A stretch of 64,000 nt of DNA from Aeromicrobium marinum DSM 15272 (GCF_000160775.2 NZ_CM001024.1:2912272-2976271); one strand, 5' to 3'; counted from the stretch's first letter, positions 26,032 to 34,744 are shown. Program-made: numbers and translations. Notes: generated from the sequence alone by a model not told the origin.

Positions 26032-29000
26032 TCACCCCGATCCGGACGGCTTCTCGGGGGCCTCGGAGTCCTCGTCGGGCACCGCACCGGTGGCCGACGA
26101 GCTCAGGTCGGCACCGCTGGGGTTGGCGTCCGAGAGCTCGGCCACGTCCTCGTCGACGGGGTCGGGGCCGGGCGCGTCGGCGACGTCGACGATCTCGCCC
26201 GACGACTCCGTCGCGGGTTCGTCGTCCTCGTCGGTCGGTTCGTCGGCGGAGTCGTCGGCGGAGTCCTCGGCCGGCTCGGGCGCCGGCTCAGACTCGGGCT
26301 CCGCCTCCGTCGCGGCGGGAGCCGGAGCGTCCGGCGTGAGGTCGGTGTTGACCGGACCCACGTTCGCCCAGGCTGCCTTCTCCTTCTCGCTGGCATCGGC
26401 CGGCGCATCGGCCGCGGAGTCGGTGACCTCCTCGGCCTCCTCCTCACGGGCGTCGCCCTCCACCGGCTCGTCGGCGTCCGGCTCCGGGGTGGACTCCTCG
26501 GCCGGGGCCTCCGGCGCGTCGTCGGCCGCCGGGACGGACTCGGTCTCGGGCTCGGTGGTGTCGCCGGGCTCGGGCGCCGGTTCCGGCTCGGGCTCGTCGT
26601 CCGTGGCAGGAGCGGTGGTGTCGGCCGGCGCGTCGGGCGTGCCGTGGGCCGCGCCCTTGTCGTCGACGTCGACGTTGTGCGCCGCTGCGGCCTCGTGGTC
26701 GGCCTCGGTGCCCTCGTCGGCGGGGGAGTCGAGCTCCTCGGTGCTCTGGCCGGCCACGGCCTCGGCGTCGGCGCGTCCCTCGGCGGAGTGCGCGTCGGCC
26801 AGGGGTGCGGCTTCCTCGGCGTCGCTGATGGTCGCGTCGTCGGCACGGTCCGCGGTGTCGGGCTCGGCCTCGGTCGCACCGGCGGCGCCGGCTCCGGCCA
26901 TCGCGGGCACCCGCTTGACGGCCGTCAGCAGCATCTGCGCGACGTCGAGCACCTCGACCTCCTCGCGGGCGGCACCCTCGGACTGCTTGAGGGTGAGTCC
27001 GTCGGAGAGCATGACCCGGCAGAAGGGGCAGCCGACGGCGATCTGGTCGGCACCGGTGGCCACGGCTTCCTCGGTGCGGTTGACGTTGATCCGCGAGCCG
27101 ATGTTCTCCTCCATCCACATGCGGGCGCCGCCGGCGCCGCAGCAGAAGGACCGCTCGCTGTTGCGGGGCATCTCGGTGAAGGTGGCTCCCGGGATCACGT
27201 TCAGCAGCTCGCGGGGTGCCTCGTAGACCTGGTTGTGACGACCGAGGAAGCACGGGTCGTGGTAGGTGATCTTCTTGCCCTCGACCTCGGCCCCGGTCGA
27301 GGCGACCGGCGTCAGCTTGCCCTCACGCACCAGGCGGTTGAGCAGCTGCGTGTGGTGGACGACCTCGAGCTCGACGCCGTAGTCGGCGTACTCGTTCTTG
27401 AGGGTGTTGAAGCAGTGGGCGCAGGTGGAGACGACCTTCTTGACCTTCGTCTCCTTGAACACCTCGGCGTTCTGCATGGCCAGTTGCGCGAACACGATCT
27501 CGTTGCCGGCGCGACGGGCGGGATCACCGGTGCAGGTCTCGCCGTCCCCCAGCACGGCGAAGCTGACGCCGGCCATCTCCAGCAGCTCGGCCACGGCCTG
27601 GGTGGTCTTCTTGGCCCGGTCCTCGAACGCGCCGGCGCAGCCGACCCAGAACAGCCAGTCGACCTCGTCGAGGCTCTCGACGTCGACGCCGACCTGCTTG
27701 ACCTCGAAGTCCAGTCCCTCGGTCCACTTGATGCGGTCGCGCGGGTTCATGCCCCACGGGTTCCCCTTGCGCTCCAGGCCCTTGAAGATGTTGTTGAGCT
27801 CGGTCGGGAAGTTGCTCTCGACCAGCACCTGGTACCGGCGCATGTTGTCGATGTGGTCGACGTGCTCGATGTCGACCGGGCACTGCTGCACGCAGGCACC
27901 GCAGTTGGTGCACGACCACAGGACGTCGGGGTCGATGACGCCGAACAGGTCCTCGTCGCCGATCAGCGGCCGCTCGAGCTCGGCCTTCTGCGCCTCGGTG
28001 AGGGTGTCGGGGTCGGCGTCGAGCAGCGGGATCTTGGCGTAGGCGTGGTCGCGCAGGCCCATCATCAGCAGCTTGGGGCTGAGCGGCTTCTCGGTGTTCC
28101 ACGCGGGGCACTGGCTCTGGCAGCGACCGCACTCGGTGCAGGTCGTGAAGTCCAGGATGCCCTTCCAGCTGAAGTCCTCGACCTTGCCGACGCCGAGCTG
28201 GGAGAACTCCTCCTCCTCGAGGTCCTCGAGCTTCTCCAGATCCAGCGGCTCGCCCTTGACGTACAGGGGGGCCAGGCCGCCGAGGGCGGTGCCACCGTCG
28301 GACTCCCGCTTGAACCAGATGTTCGGCCACGCGGTGAAGCGGTGCCAGGCGATGCCCATCGTGAGGTTGCGGGCGATGACGATGAGCCACACCATCGCGA
28401 GCACGATCTTGAACATCGCGACGAAGAAGATGATGTTCTTCAGCTGGTCGACGTCGTCGGGGTAGATCGCGTCGCCGAGGTAGCCGCTGATCGGGAAGTG
28501 GAACCGGCTGGCGTAGTCGGGGTCGCCGTCGGCGACGTAGATGTTGTACTCGGCGCCGCGCACGAACAGGATCGCCGCACCCTCGAGCAGGGCCATCGCC
28601 TCGACGAAGTAGGCCTGCCAGAAGGTGGAGCCGAAGAACCGGCTCTTGCGGCCCTGGGTGCGCGGGTGCTGGCGCTGGCGGACGGCGATCAGGTAGATGA
28701 TGCCGATCGTGCTGAGCAGTCCGAGGCCCTCGGCCGCCCATTCGTAGAGGAAGAAGTGGCCGATCAGCGGCCAGACGAACTCGGGGTCGAACAGCTGGAA
28801 GTACGCCTGCAGGACGGCGGTGCTGAGCAGGATGAACGCGGCGTACACGAACCAGTGCATGATGCCGACGATCCGGTTCTGGATCATCCGGGTGTGGCCG
28901 AACGTCTCGATGAACATCGTCGCCGTGCGCCTGGCGGGGTTGCCCATGCGGTTCGGGGCCGGCTTGCCGGCTCGGATGATCTGCAGCATCGACCGGACGG

Positions 29001-29067
29001 CCATGACCGTCAGGGGGATCGCGACGGCAGTGACTGCGAGCGACACGATGATCGCGACGAGCTGCAT
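26032..29067 (-). CDS. Membrane (Fe-S) oxidoreductase, HdrD/CCG-domain type, with acidic tail
   Basis: 1011 residues. The N-terminal third has about five membrane helices with conserved His. Two ferredoxin-type 4Fe-4S motifs follow: CTECGRCQSQCPAW and CTNCGACVQQCPVD. Two CCG domains come next (WVGCAGAFEDR ... and FCCGAGGARMWMEEN with VGCPFC), as in heterodisulfide reductase subunit D and the mycobacterial protein Rv0338c. It probably exchanges electrons between a cytosolic donor and membrane quinone. The last ~290 residues are low-complexity Ala/Glu/Asp/Pro. ATG 29067 gives MQLVAII..., with GAGG upstream. Confidence 0.88.
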   Translation of the reverse strand: MQLVAIIVSLAVTAVAIPLTVMAVRSMLQIIRAGKPAPNRMGNPARRTATMFIETFGHTRMIQNRIVGIMHWFVYAAFILLSTAVLQAYFQLFDPEFVWPLIGHFFLYEWAAEGLGLLSTIGIIYLIAVRQRQHPRTQGRKSRFFGSTFWQAYFVEAMALLEGAAILFVRGAEYNIYVADGDPDYASRFHFPISGYLGDAIYPDDVDQLKNIIFFVAMFKIVLAMVWLIVIARNLTMGIAWHRFTAWPNIWFKRESDGGTALGGLAPLYVKGEPLDLEKLEDLEEEEFSQLGVGKVEDFSWKGILDFTTCTECGRCQSQCPAWNTEKPLSPKLLMMGLRDHAYAKIPLLDADPDTLTEAQKAELERPLIGDEDLFGVIDPDVLWSCTNCGACVQQCPVDIEHVDHIDNMRRYQVLVESNFPTELNNIFKGLERKGNPWGMNPRDRIKWTEGLDFEVKQVGVDVESLDEVDWLFWVGCAGAFEDRAKKTTQAVAELLEMAGVSFAVLGDGETCTGDPARRAGNEIVFAQLAMQNAEVFKETKVKKVVSTCAHCFNTLKNEYADYGVELEVVHHTQLLNRLVREGKLTPVASTGAEVEGKKITYHDPCFLGRHNQVYEAPRELLNVIPGATFTEMPRNSERSFCCGAGGARMWMEENIGSRINVNRTEEAVATGADQIAVGCPFCRVMLSDGLTLKQSEGAAREEVEVLDVAQMLLTAVKRVPAMAGAGAAGATEAEPDTADRADDATISDAEEAAPLADAHSAEGRADAEAVAGQSTEELDSPADEGTEADHEAAAAHNVDVDDKGAAHGTPDAPADTTAPATDDEPEPEPAPEPGDTTEPETESVPAADDAPEAPAEESTPEPDADEPVEGDAREEEAEEVTDSAADAPADASEKEKAAWANVGPVNTDLTPDAPAPAATEAEPESEPAPEPAEDSADDSADEPTDEDDEPATESSGEIVDVADAPGPDPVDEDVAELSDANPSGADLSSSATGAVPDEDSEAPEKPSGSG

Positions 29068-29136
29068 GGGGGCCTCATTCCAGGTCGACCGTGACAGTGA
29101 TGGTGACAGTAGTCCGGCTGGTTCCATCCTGAGGAG

Positions 29137-29155
29137 TAAGGCAAGCCAAACCGCG
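29137..29155 (-). promoter_or_regulatory. Possible DtxR/IdeR-like box upstream of the Fe-S oxidoreductase
   Basis: The 19-mer starting TAAGGCAAGCC at 29137 matches 12 of 19 positions of the DtxR/IdeR consensus, and lies about 70 nt upstream of ATG 29067, just behind a TACTGT hexamer (29111-29106). Tentative. Confidence 0.2.
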
Positions 29156-29234
29156 TGTCGCCCCCTCTAGGTTACCGGGAGGTAATCTGCCCGGCGCGGC
29201 GACGCTCGACCCGCCTCGTCGGATCGTCCGGGCA

Positions 29235-29316
29235 GTAGGTGAGCAACCGTATGGACGAGGTGATCGGTTGCCCACCTACCGCCGGTCCGTCGGAAGGGTT
29301 GCTCACCTACCGGTCG
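29235..29316. repeat. Dispersed palindromic repeat, GGTGAGCAACC family, copy 1
   Basis: Outer arms 29235-29248 and 29297-29310 are 14-bp perfect complements (GTAGGTGAGCAACC). A third, central copy at 29265-29279 can also pair with the left arm with one mismatch, so two alternative stems are possible. The segment 29265-29312 is about 90% identical, in inverted orientation, to 51166-51213. The right arm contains the stop codon of the MFS gene (29307-29309). Confidence 0.7.
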
Positions 29317-30497
29317 GCGACGGGGCGCTCGGCGCGCACAGGGACGAGCGGCACCGCGAGCAGGGGGAAGACCGCCACGAGCGCGAAGGCCCACGCGTAG
29401 CCCGGCCCGGCGATGATCGCGCCCACGCCGGGCGGGACGGCCGCGGCCGCCAGGTACTGCCCGGTGTTCTGCATGCCCATCGCGCGGCCGGACCAGAACG
29501 GTCCGCCGATCTCGGCCACCGCGGTGAAGGCCATCCCGTTGTCGACCACGGTGACCACGCTCGCCACGAGGATCACGGTGACGGCCAGCGAGGTCGACTC
29601 CAGCGCGCCGAGCAGCACCATCACGACCACGGCGCCGACGGCCACCAGGCGCATGGGCCGTAGCCGGCTCCCCGCCCGGTCGGTCCACCAGCCGGCGGCG
29701 ATCCGGCCGGCCGCGCCGAGCAGCTGCGCACTGAACACCAGGGCTCCGGCCGCGACGGGTGCCCAGCCGCGGGTGTCGATCAGCCACACCAGCATGAACG
29801 TCCACACCGTGTACTGCGGCACCACCAGCAGGGCGGACGCCGCATGGATGCGCCACAGGCCCTGCCGCCGCCGGTAGGGGTTGTCGAGGAGGCCGTCGGT
29901 CCGGGCGACCTGACGGTCGGGCCGGGGCGGGTCGACGACCAGCAGGGCCGAGAGCACCGTCGCCACCGCGGCGACGGTCCCCACGACCAGCAGTGCGGTG
30001 ACCAGTCCCGGACCGGCGGCCAGCGGTGGCACGATCACCGCGGAGAGCCCGACGCCCAGGGGCAGGGCCGTCTGGCGGATGCCCATCGCGGTGCCGCGCC
30101 GCTCCGGGCCGAACCACCCGACCACCAGCCGGCCGCTGGCGGAGTTGGTGCTGGCGGCGCCGACCCCGAGCAGCACCCACCACAGCCCGAGGGCCACGTA
30201 GCCGTCGGTCGTGGCGGAGGCCAGGACCGCGACGGCGGCCACGGCGAGGCCCGCCGACATCGCGAGCCGTTCACCGAACCGGTCGACGACCACCCCCCAC
30301 AGCACCAGCGTCAGCATCGTGCCGATCAGCGGTGCTGATGCCAGGGCGCCGGCCCGCGCCAGGGGCAGACCCTCCTGCAGGTGCAGGTACGGGATGAGGA
30401 AGGTGGGTGCGCTGGCAGCGACGGTGCCGGCGATCTGACCGACCACGCCGACGACGAGCATCACCCACGGATCGGGCCGCTCGCGCGTCAGGCGCAC
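29307..30497 (-). CDS. MFS transporter
   Basis: 396 residues with twelve predicted helices. The loop 2-3 motif is LWGVVVDRFGERLAMSAG, the family's G-x-x-x-D-R-x-G-R motif in diverged form, and PERRGTAMGIRQTALPLG marks the mid-protein helix 4-5 region. It probably effluxes or takes up a small organic molecule. GTG start at 30497, 25 nt after the NUDIX-like gene on the same strand, so the two may form an operon. The stop lies inside a dispersed palindrome. Confidence 0.85.
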   Translation of the reverse strand: MRLTRERPDPWVMLVVGVVGQIAGTVAASAPTFLIPYLHLQEGLPLARAGALASAPLIGTMLTLVLWGVVVDRFGERLAMSAGLAVAAVAVLASATTDGYVALGLWWVLLGVGAASTNSASGRLVVGWFGPERRGTAMGIRQTALPLGVGLSAVIVPPLAAGPGLVTALLVVGTVAAVATVLSALLVVDPPRPDRQVARTDGLLDNPYRRRQGLWRIHAASALLVVPQYTVWTFMLVWLIDTRGWAPVAAGALVFSAQLLGAAGRIAAGWWTDRAGSRLRPMRLVAVGAVVVMVLLGALESTSLAVTVILVASVVTVVDNGMAFTAVAEIGGPFWSGRAMGMQNTGQYLAAAAVPPGVGAIIAGPGYAWAFALVAVFPLLAVPLVPVRAERPVADR

Positions 30498-30522
30498 GGT
30501 CCCGCCGAGCCGTGGCCCTCGG

Positions 30523-31065
30523 TCACGCCAGGGCGCCGAGGTGGGCCAGCGCCTGCTTGACGAGCAATCCTCGTCCGCCCTCGAAGTCGTCGAGGACCTC
30601 GGGGTCGAGCGCCTCCGACGGGGTGAGCCAGGTCAGCTCCAGTGCGTCCTGCCGCGGCACGCACTCGCCGCTCACGGGGACCACGTAGACCAGTGCGACG
30701 GCGTGCTGCCGCGGGTCGACCAGCGGGGCCACGCCGGGGAAGGGGAAGTACTCGGCCACCGTCACGGGCACCAGGCTCGGCGGCAGCTGGGGGAAGGCCG
30801 ACGGGCCGAGGTCCTTCTCGAGGTTGCGCAGCAGGGCGTCGCGCACCGACTCACCGTGCAGCACCCGCCCGGACACGATCGTGCGGGTCAGCTCCCCGGT
30901 GGTGGAGGAGCCGCGCAGCAGCACGCCCAGGTGCTCGACCTGGCCGTGCGGGTCGAGCCGTACGGGGACGGCCTCGACGTACAGGATCGGGACCCGGCCG
31001 CGGGTCTCGTCGAGGGCGAACTCCGAGAGCCAGCCGGGATTCGGGTCAGGGGTGCGCACGGACAT
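30523..31065 (-). CDS. NUDIX-like (DUF4916) hydrolase
   Basis: 180 residues. TPDPNPGWLSEFALDETRG and VPILYVEAVPVR open the protein, matching the DUF4916 group of NUDIX-fold proteins. The Nudix-box region is degenerate: ESVRDALLRNLEKDLG replaces the canonical GX5EX7REUXEEXGU, with the Glu residues partly retained, so hydrolase activity is uncertain. ATG 31065 has CAGAAT ending 6 nt upstream (31077-31072). It is divergent from the TPP riboswitch operon. Confidence 0.72.
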   Translation of the reverse strand: MSVRTPDPNPGWLSEFALDETRGRVPILYVEAVPVRLDPHGQVEHLGVLLRGSSTTGELTRTIVSGRVLHGESVRDALLRNLEKDLGPSAFPQLPPSLVPVTVAEYFPFPGVAPLVDPRQHAVALVYVVPVSGECVPRQDALELTWLTPSEALDPEVLDDFEGGRGLLVKQALAHLGALA

Positions 31066-31131
31066 GCGCTCATTCTGGACCACCTCGGCCGATCGCGACG
31101 GCACCGGGACGGCATGGGGTGTCTCGCGATG

Positions 31132-31137
31132 TACAGT
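31132..31137 (+). promoter_or_regulatory. -10 (TACAGT) of the ykoEDC operon
   Basis: TACAGT predicts a transcript start around 31144, so the riboswitch would begin within a few nucleotides of the RNA 5' end. No good -35 is seen. Confidence 0.5.
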
Positions 31138-31146
31138 CGGAGGCAC

Positions 31147-31235
31147 GACAGGGGAGCGCCTCGCAGAGGGCGCTGAGAGTGCGGATCCGCCGCAGACCCT
31201 TGAACCTGCTCCGGTTAGTACCGGCGAAGGGAGTC
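31147..31235 (+). promoter_or_regulatory. TPP riboswitch (THI element)
   Basis: The conserved core is clear: GGGGAGC near the 5' side, GCTGAGAG (31172-31179), ACCCTTGAACCTG (31196-31208) and the CCGG...CCGG stem followed by CGAAGGGAG. The 5' GAC (31147-31149) pairs with GTC (31233-31235) in P1. The Shine-Dalgarno of ykoE (AAGGGAG, 31227-31233) is part of the 3' side of the aptamer, so TPP binding should block translation initiation directly. It controls the downstream thiamine/HMP ECF transporter. Confidence 0.95.
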
Positions 31236-31238
31236 ATG

Positions 31239-31868
31239 ATGAATTCTGCATCTGTTCGATCCCGCTACCTGCAGCCCTACCGCACGATCGACCTGGTCAC
31301 GATCGCCTCACTGGGCGTCGCGTTCGGTGTCGTGTTCTGGGCCTGGGGGAAGCTCTACGGGGTCCTCGACCTGGCCGCCACGATCGGCTACCCGCCCTCG
31401 GGCGCCCTGCTGGGTGGCACTTGGCTGATGGCCGGTGTCGTGGGTGGACTGATCGTCCGCAAGGCCGGATCCGCGTTCGCGACCGAGGTCGTGGCCGCCG
31501 CCATCAGCATGTTCGTGCTGGGCGGCACCGAGTGGGGCTTCACGGTCCTGCTGTCCGGCCTCGTGCAGGGTCTGGGCGCCGAGCTGATCTTCCTGCTCGT
31601 CGCCTACCGTGCGTTCACGCTGCCGGTCGCGATGCTCGCGGGCATCGCCTCGGCGGCGTTCGCGTCGGTCTACGAGTGGACCTACTACTACTCCGACTGG
31701 GACTTCGGCTACAAGCTGGCACACCTGGGCTTCTTCGCCGTCTCCGGTGCGTTGCTGGCGGGTCTGCTGGGCTGGCTGCTGGTGCGGTCGCTGGCCGCCA
31801 CGGGGGTGCTCGACGCCTTCGGGGCGGGCCGCGAGGCGCACGAGCGGGATGTCGTCCACCAGGACTGA
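31239..31868 (+). CDS. ykoE: ECF transporter S component, YkoE family (thiamine/HMP)
   Basis: 209 residues with about five to six hydrophobic helices and no ATPase motif. IDLVTIASLGVAFGVVFWAWGKLY and LGGTEWGFTVLLSGLVQGLGAEL (read in pieces) match YkoE, the substrate-binding subunit for thiamine or its hydroxymethylpyrimidine moiety. ATG 31239 is preferred over ATG 31236 because it leaves 5 nt after the AAGGGAG ribosome site inside the TPP riboswitch. It overlaps the ATPase gene by 20 nt. Confidence 0.92.
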   Translation: MNSASVRSRYLQPYRTIDLVTIASLGVAFGVVFWAWGKLYGVLDLAATIGYPPSGALLGGTWLMAGVVGGLIVRKAGSAFATEVVAAAISMFVLGGTEWGFTVLLSGLVQGLGAELIFLLVAYRAFTLPVAMLAGIASAAFASVYEWTYYYSDWDFGYKLAHLGFFAVSGALLAGLLGWLLVRSLAATGVLDAFGAGREAHERDVVHQD

Positions 31869-33288
31869 CCCGGTCAGGATCAGCTTCGACGGGTTCGGCT
31901 GGCGACCGCTCGGCCGCCGCCGGCCCGTCGTGGCGGACCTCGACCTGACCGTCGAGCCGGGTCAGCGGGTCCTGCTCGCCGGACCCAGCGGCGCCGGCAA
32001 GTCGACCCTCCTGCTCGCGGTCGCCGGGGCCCTCGGCGAGACGATCGCCGGCGACCTCACCGGAACCGTGCACGCCGACGGTCGGATCGGACTGCTGCTG
32101 CAGAACCCCGGCGACGCCCTGGTGGCCGAACGGATCGGCCGCGAGATCGCCTTCGGCCCCGAGAACCTCGGTCTGGGCCGTGACGAGACCTGGCGGCGCG
32201 TCGACGAGGCCCGTGCCTCGGTCGGGCTCACGCAGTCCCGTGACCACCCGGTCAGCGCGCTGTCCGGCGGGGAGAGCCAGCGGCTGGCCCTGGCGGGCAC
32301 CCTGGCCCTGCGCCCCGGCGCCCTGCTGCTCGACGAGCCGACCTCGATGCTCGACGACCGCACGGCGGCCGAGGTGCGGCAGGCGATCGACGCGGTGGTG
32401 ACCGCGACGGGAGCCACGATGGTCGTGGTCGAGCACCGGATCGAACCGTGGCTCGACCTCGTCGACCGCGTCGTGGTGCTGGGCGGCGAGGGCCAGGTGC
32501 TGGCTGACACGACGCCCGGTGACGCCGTGCAGCGGTTCCGGGAGGGCCTGGGGCGGGCCGGGGTCTGGATGCCGGGACTCCCGGCGCCCGCGCCCCAGCC
32601 GGTCGACGCCGACCTGGTCGCCCCCGACAGCTCTCCGGACGCCGTGGTCGGCACGGGCCTCGGGGTGACGCTGGTGCGCCGGTCCCTGCGCGACACCCGG
32701 TCCTCGGTGGCGCTGCGGGACGTCGACGTGCGGCTGGACCCGGGCACGCTCGCCGCGCTGGTGGGTCCCAGCGGGGCCGGCAAGTCGACCCTGCTGGCCG
32801 TGCTGGCCGGGCTGCTCGAACCGACCACGGGTCGCGTCGACGGGTACGGCCGGCCACCCACGGAACTGGCGTCCCGGGCGCTGGCCGCCCGCCTCGGGTG
32901 GGTCCCCCAGAATCCCGAGCACGGCCTGCTGGCGACGTCGGTGGCCGAGGAGGTGCGGTTGACGGCGGCGACCCTGGGCCGCGCCGTCGACGTGGAGGGA
33001 CTGCTCGCCCACCTCGGCCTGGAGCAGCTGGCCGGCTCGCACCCATACCGGCTCTCCGGCGGTGAGCAGCGACGCCTGGCCCTCGCCTGCGGTCTGGGCC
33101 ACCGGCCGGGCGTGCTGCTGCTCGACGAACCCACGGTGGGCCAGGACCGGGGCACCTGGGCCGCGGTGACCGGGTGGATGACGTCGGCCGCGCGGCACGG
33201 GGCCGTCGTGGCCGGTTCGACCCACGACGACCTGCTCGTCGGACTCGCCGACCAGGTGGTCGGCCTCCAGGACGGGGCCCGGGTGTGA
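31849..33288 (+). CDS. ykoD: ECF transporter ATPase, two fused ABC domains (YkoD)
   Basis: 479 residues with two complete ABC cassettes. In the first, GPSGAGKSTLL is Walker A and LSGGESQRLALAG the signature, with LLLDEPTSMLDD as Walker B. In the second (from about residue 265) GPSGAGKSTLL and LSGGEQRRLALAC precede LLLDEPTVGQD. It couples ATP hydrolysis to uptake by YkoE and YkoC. Start ATG 31849 lies inside the end of ykoE, and the GTGA overlap at the end couples it to ykoC. Confidence 0.92.
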   Translation: MSSTRTDPVRISFDGFGWRPLGRRRPVVADLDLTVEPGQRVLLAGPSGAGKSTLLLAVAGALGETIAGDLTGTVHADGRIGLLLQNPGDALVAERIGREIAFGPENLGLGRDETWRRVDEARASVGLTQSRDHPVSALSGGESQRLALAGTLALRPGALLLDEPTSMLDDRTAAEVRQAIDAVVTATGATMVVVEHRIEPWLDLVDRVVVLGGEGQVLADTTPGDAVQRFREGLGRAGVWMPGLPAPAPQPVDADLVAPDSSPDAVVGTGLGVTLVRRSLRDTRSSVALRDVDVRLDPGTLAALVGPSGAGKSTLLAVLAGLLEPTTGRVDGYGRPPTELASRALAARLGWVPQNPEHGLLATSVAEEVRLTAATLGRAVDVEGLLAHLGLEQLAGSHPYRLSGGEQRRLALACGLGHRPGVLLLDEPTVGQDRGTWAAVTGWMTSAARHGAVVAGSTHDDLLVGLADQVVGLQDGARV

Positions 33289-33986
33289 GGACGCTGGTGG
33301 TGCGGGCCAACCCCTTGGCGCTGGCCGTCGTCGGCACCGCGTCGGTGTTCGGCTCGCTGGCGGTGCGGTCGCTCGACATCGCCCTCGTCGCGCTCGGGTT
33401 GTACCTGGTGGCCGTGCTCCTGTTCACCCCGTCGTGGAGGTACGCCGCCCTGTGCCTCGGCTTCGCGGTGTTCGCAGGCCTGACCGTCGCCTGGTCGACC
33501 TGGCGGCTCGGTGGCCATGACGAGGTCGTCGCCGCCACGGCCGGTCTGCGGATCGTCGTGCTGGCGTGGCCCGGGTCGGTCGTCGCGGGCTACATGGACC
33601 CGACCCGGTTGGGCGACCACCTGGCCCAGAACCTGCGCCTGCCGGCCCGTCTGGTGGTGGCCGTGTCGGCGGCGATGCAGCAGGTCACGACCCTCATGGA
33701 GCAGTGGCGTCAGCTGGCCCGGACCAGGCGGGCACGGGGTCTCGGCCCGGCCGGTGGCCTCGGTGCGCGGGGGCGGTACGCGGCATCGATGGTGTTCGGT
33801 CTGCTCGTCGCCACGCTGCGGTCGGCGACGACGCGGTCGGTCGCGATGGACGCCCGCGGGTTCGCCACCGCGCACCGCCGCACCTGGGCCGAGCCCGCGC
33901 CGTGGTCGGGGCTCGACGTCGGGGTCTCCCTCGGCGGCCTCGCGCTGGCCTCGGTGCCGGTCGTGATGTTCGTCGCGGGCGGCTGA
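33285..33986 (+). CDS. ykoC: ECF transporter transmembrane subunit, YkoC/EcfT
   Basis: 233 residues, about five helices. RANPLALAVVGTASVFGSL at the N-terminus and the coupling-helix region LARTRRARGLG (the A-R-G motifs that dock on the ATPases), then SVAMDARGF, are typical of EcfT. It completes the group II-like single-operon ECF transporter ykoE-ykoD-ykoC under the TPP riboswitch. GTG 33285 overlaps the ykoD stop. Confidence 0.92.
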   Translation: MRTLVVRANPLALAVVGTASVFGSLAVRSLDIALVALGLYLVAVLLFTPSWRYAALCLGFAVFAGLTVAWSTWRLGGHDEVVAATAGLRIVVLAWPGSVVAGYMDPTRLGDHLAQNLRLPARLVVAVSAAMQQVTTLMEQWRQLARTRRARGLGPAGGLGARGRYAASMVFGLLVATLRSATTRSVAMDARGFATAHRRTWAEPAPWSGLDVGVSLGGLALASVPVVMFVAGG

Positions 33987-34017
33987 TCACGCCCCCGAGG
34001 TCTGGGACACTGGCGCC

Positions 34018-34314
34018 ATGACCACCACGGCCGCCGAGCTCGCTGCACTGAAGCGGGTGCAGCGTCGGGTCGCCGGCATCGCCTTCTTCTCGATCGCCAT
34101 CCACGGGGTCCTCGGTCTGATCGGCGGCGCGCACGCCATCGTCGACGATCCGGGGCGTCGCACCGACGCCATCCTGTTGCTGGTCATGTCGGGGGTCTTC
34201 GCCGTCGTGACGCTGGTCGTCACCCGGGTGATCCTCGGCCGGTCGCCCTTCACCTGGTACTGGTGGCCGGTCGCCTTCGTCCCGACGATCGCCGGCTCCT
34301 TCTGGGTGCTCTGA
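34018..34314 (+). CDS. Small membrane protein
   Basis: 98 residues with three hydrophobic segments (about residues 18-36, 45-65 and 78-98); no recognised family. ATG 34018 has GACACT ending 6 nt upstream. A second small membrane protein follows after 4 nt, so they are probably expressed together. Confidence 0.6.
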   Translation: MTTTAAELAALKRVQRRVAGIAFFSIAIHGVLGLIGGAHAIVDDPGRRTDAILLLVMSGVFAVVTLVVTRVILGRSPFTWYWWPVAFVPTIAGSFWVL

Positions 34315-34318
34315 CGAG

Positions 34319-34684
34319 ATGGAGGTCGTGATCGGGGTCCTGCTCGTGGTGGCAGCGGTCATCCACGCGCTGCCCGTCATCGGCGTCGTGTCGAGCGAGC
34401 GGGTCGCTGCGCTGTACGCGATCACCGTCGACGGCACGGATCTCGCCGTCCTGCTGCGGCACCGCGCGGTGCTGTTCGGCGTACTGGCCGGGCTGCTCGT
34501 CGCCGCGGTCCTCGACCCCGACCTGCGGGGGCCCGTCGCGGTCGCCGTGCTGGTCAGCGACCTTGCCTTCGCAGCTCTGGCGATCGGGGCGCGTGAGATC
34601 GGTCGGTCCCTGCGCCGAGTGCTCGTGGCCGACATCGTGTCGATCATCGCCCTGGTCGGCGTGATCGGTCTGCTCCTGGCCTAG
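34319..34684 (+). CDS. Small membrane protein
   Basis: 121 residues with four hydrophobic helices. The N-terminal pattern MEVVIGVLLVVAAVIHALPVIG and the middle LLRHRAVLFGVLAGLLV resemble short phosphopantetheine-adenylyltransferase-annotated membrane proteins of Actinobacteria, a label without biochemical support. Function unknown. It ends just before the promoter of the MaoC operon. Confidence 0.6.
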   Translation: MEVVIGVLLVVAAVIHALPVIGVVSSERVAALYAITVDGTDLAVLLRHRAVLFGVLAGLLVAAVLDPDLRGPVAVAVLVSDLAFAALAIGAREIGRSLRRVLVADIVSIIALVGVIGLLLA

Positions 34685-34704
34685 TCACCGGCCGCCGAGC
34701 GCGC

Positions 34705-34731
34705 TAGGGTCCGAACTAAGCAAGCGCTTAG
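34705..34731 (+). promoter_or_regulatory. -10 TAGGGT with TetR-type operator CTAAGC-N4-GCTTAG
   Basis: TAGGGT (34705-34710) predicts a start near 34717, directly inside the perfect 6-bp inverted repeat at 34716-34731. Operators of this type (CTAAGCAAGCGCTTAG-like) are used by TetR repressors of acyl-CoA and lipid catabolism genes in actinobacteria. No TetR gene is adjacent. Confidence 0.6.
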
Positions 34732-34744
34732 CAGAGGAGCCCCC

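Noticed and set aside
26002-29094. 1030-codon plus-strand frame opposite the Fe-S oxidoreductase
   Set aside because: The minus-strand frame has Fe-S and CCG motifs; the plus-strand translation is repetitive Gly/Leu/Val.
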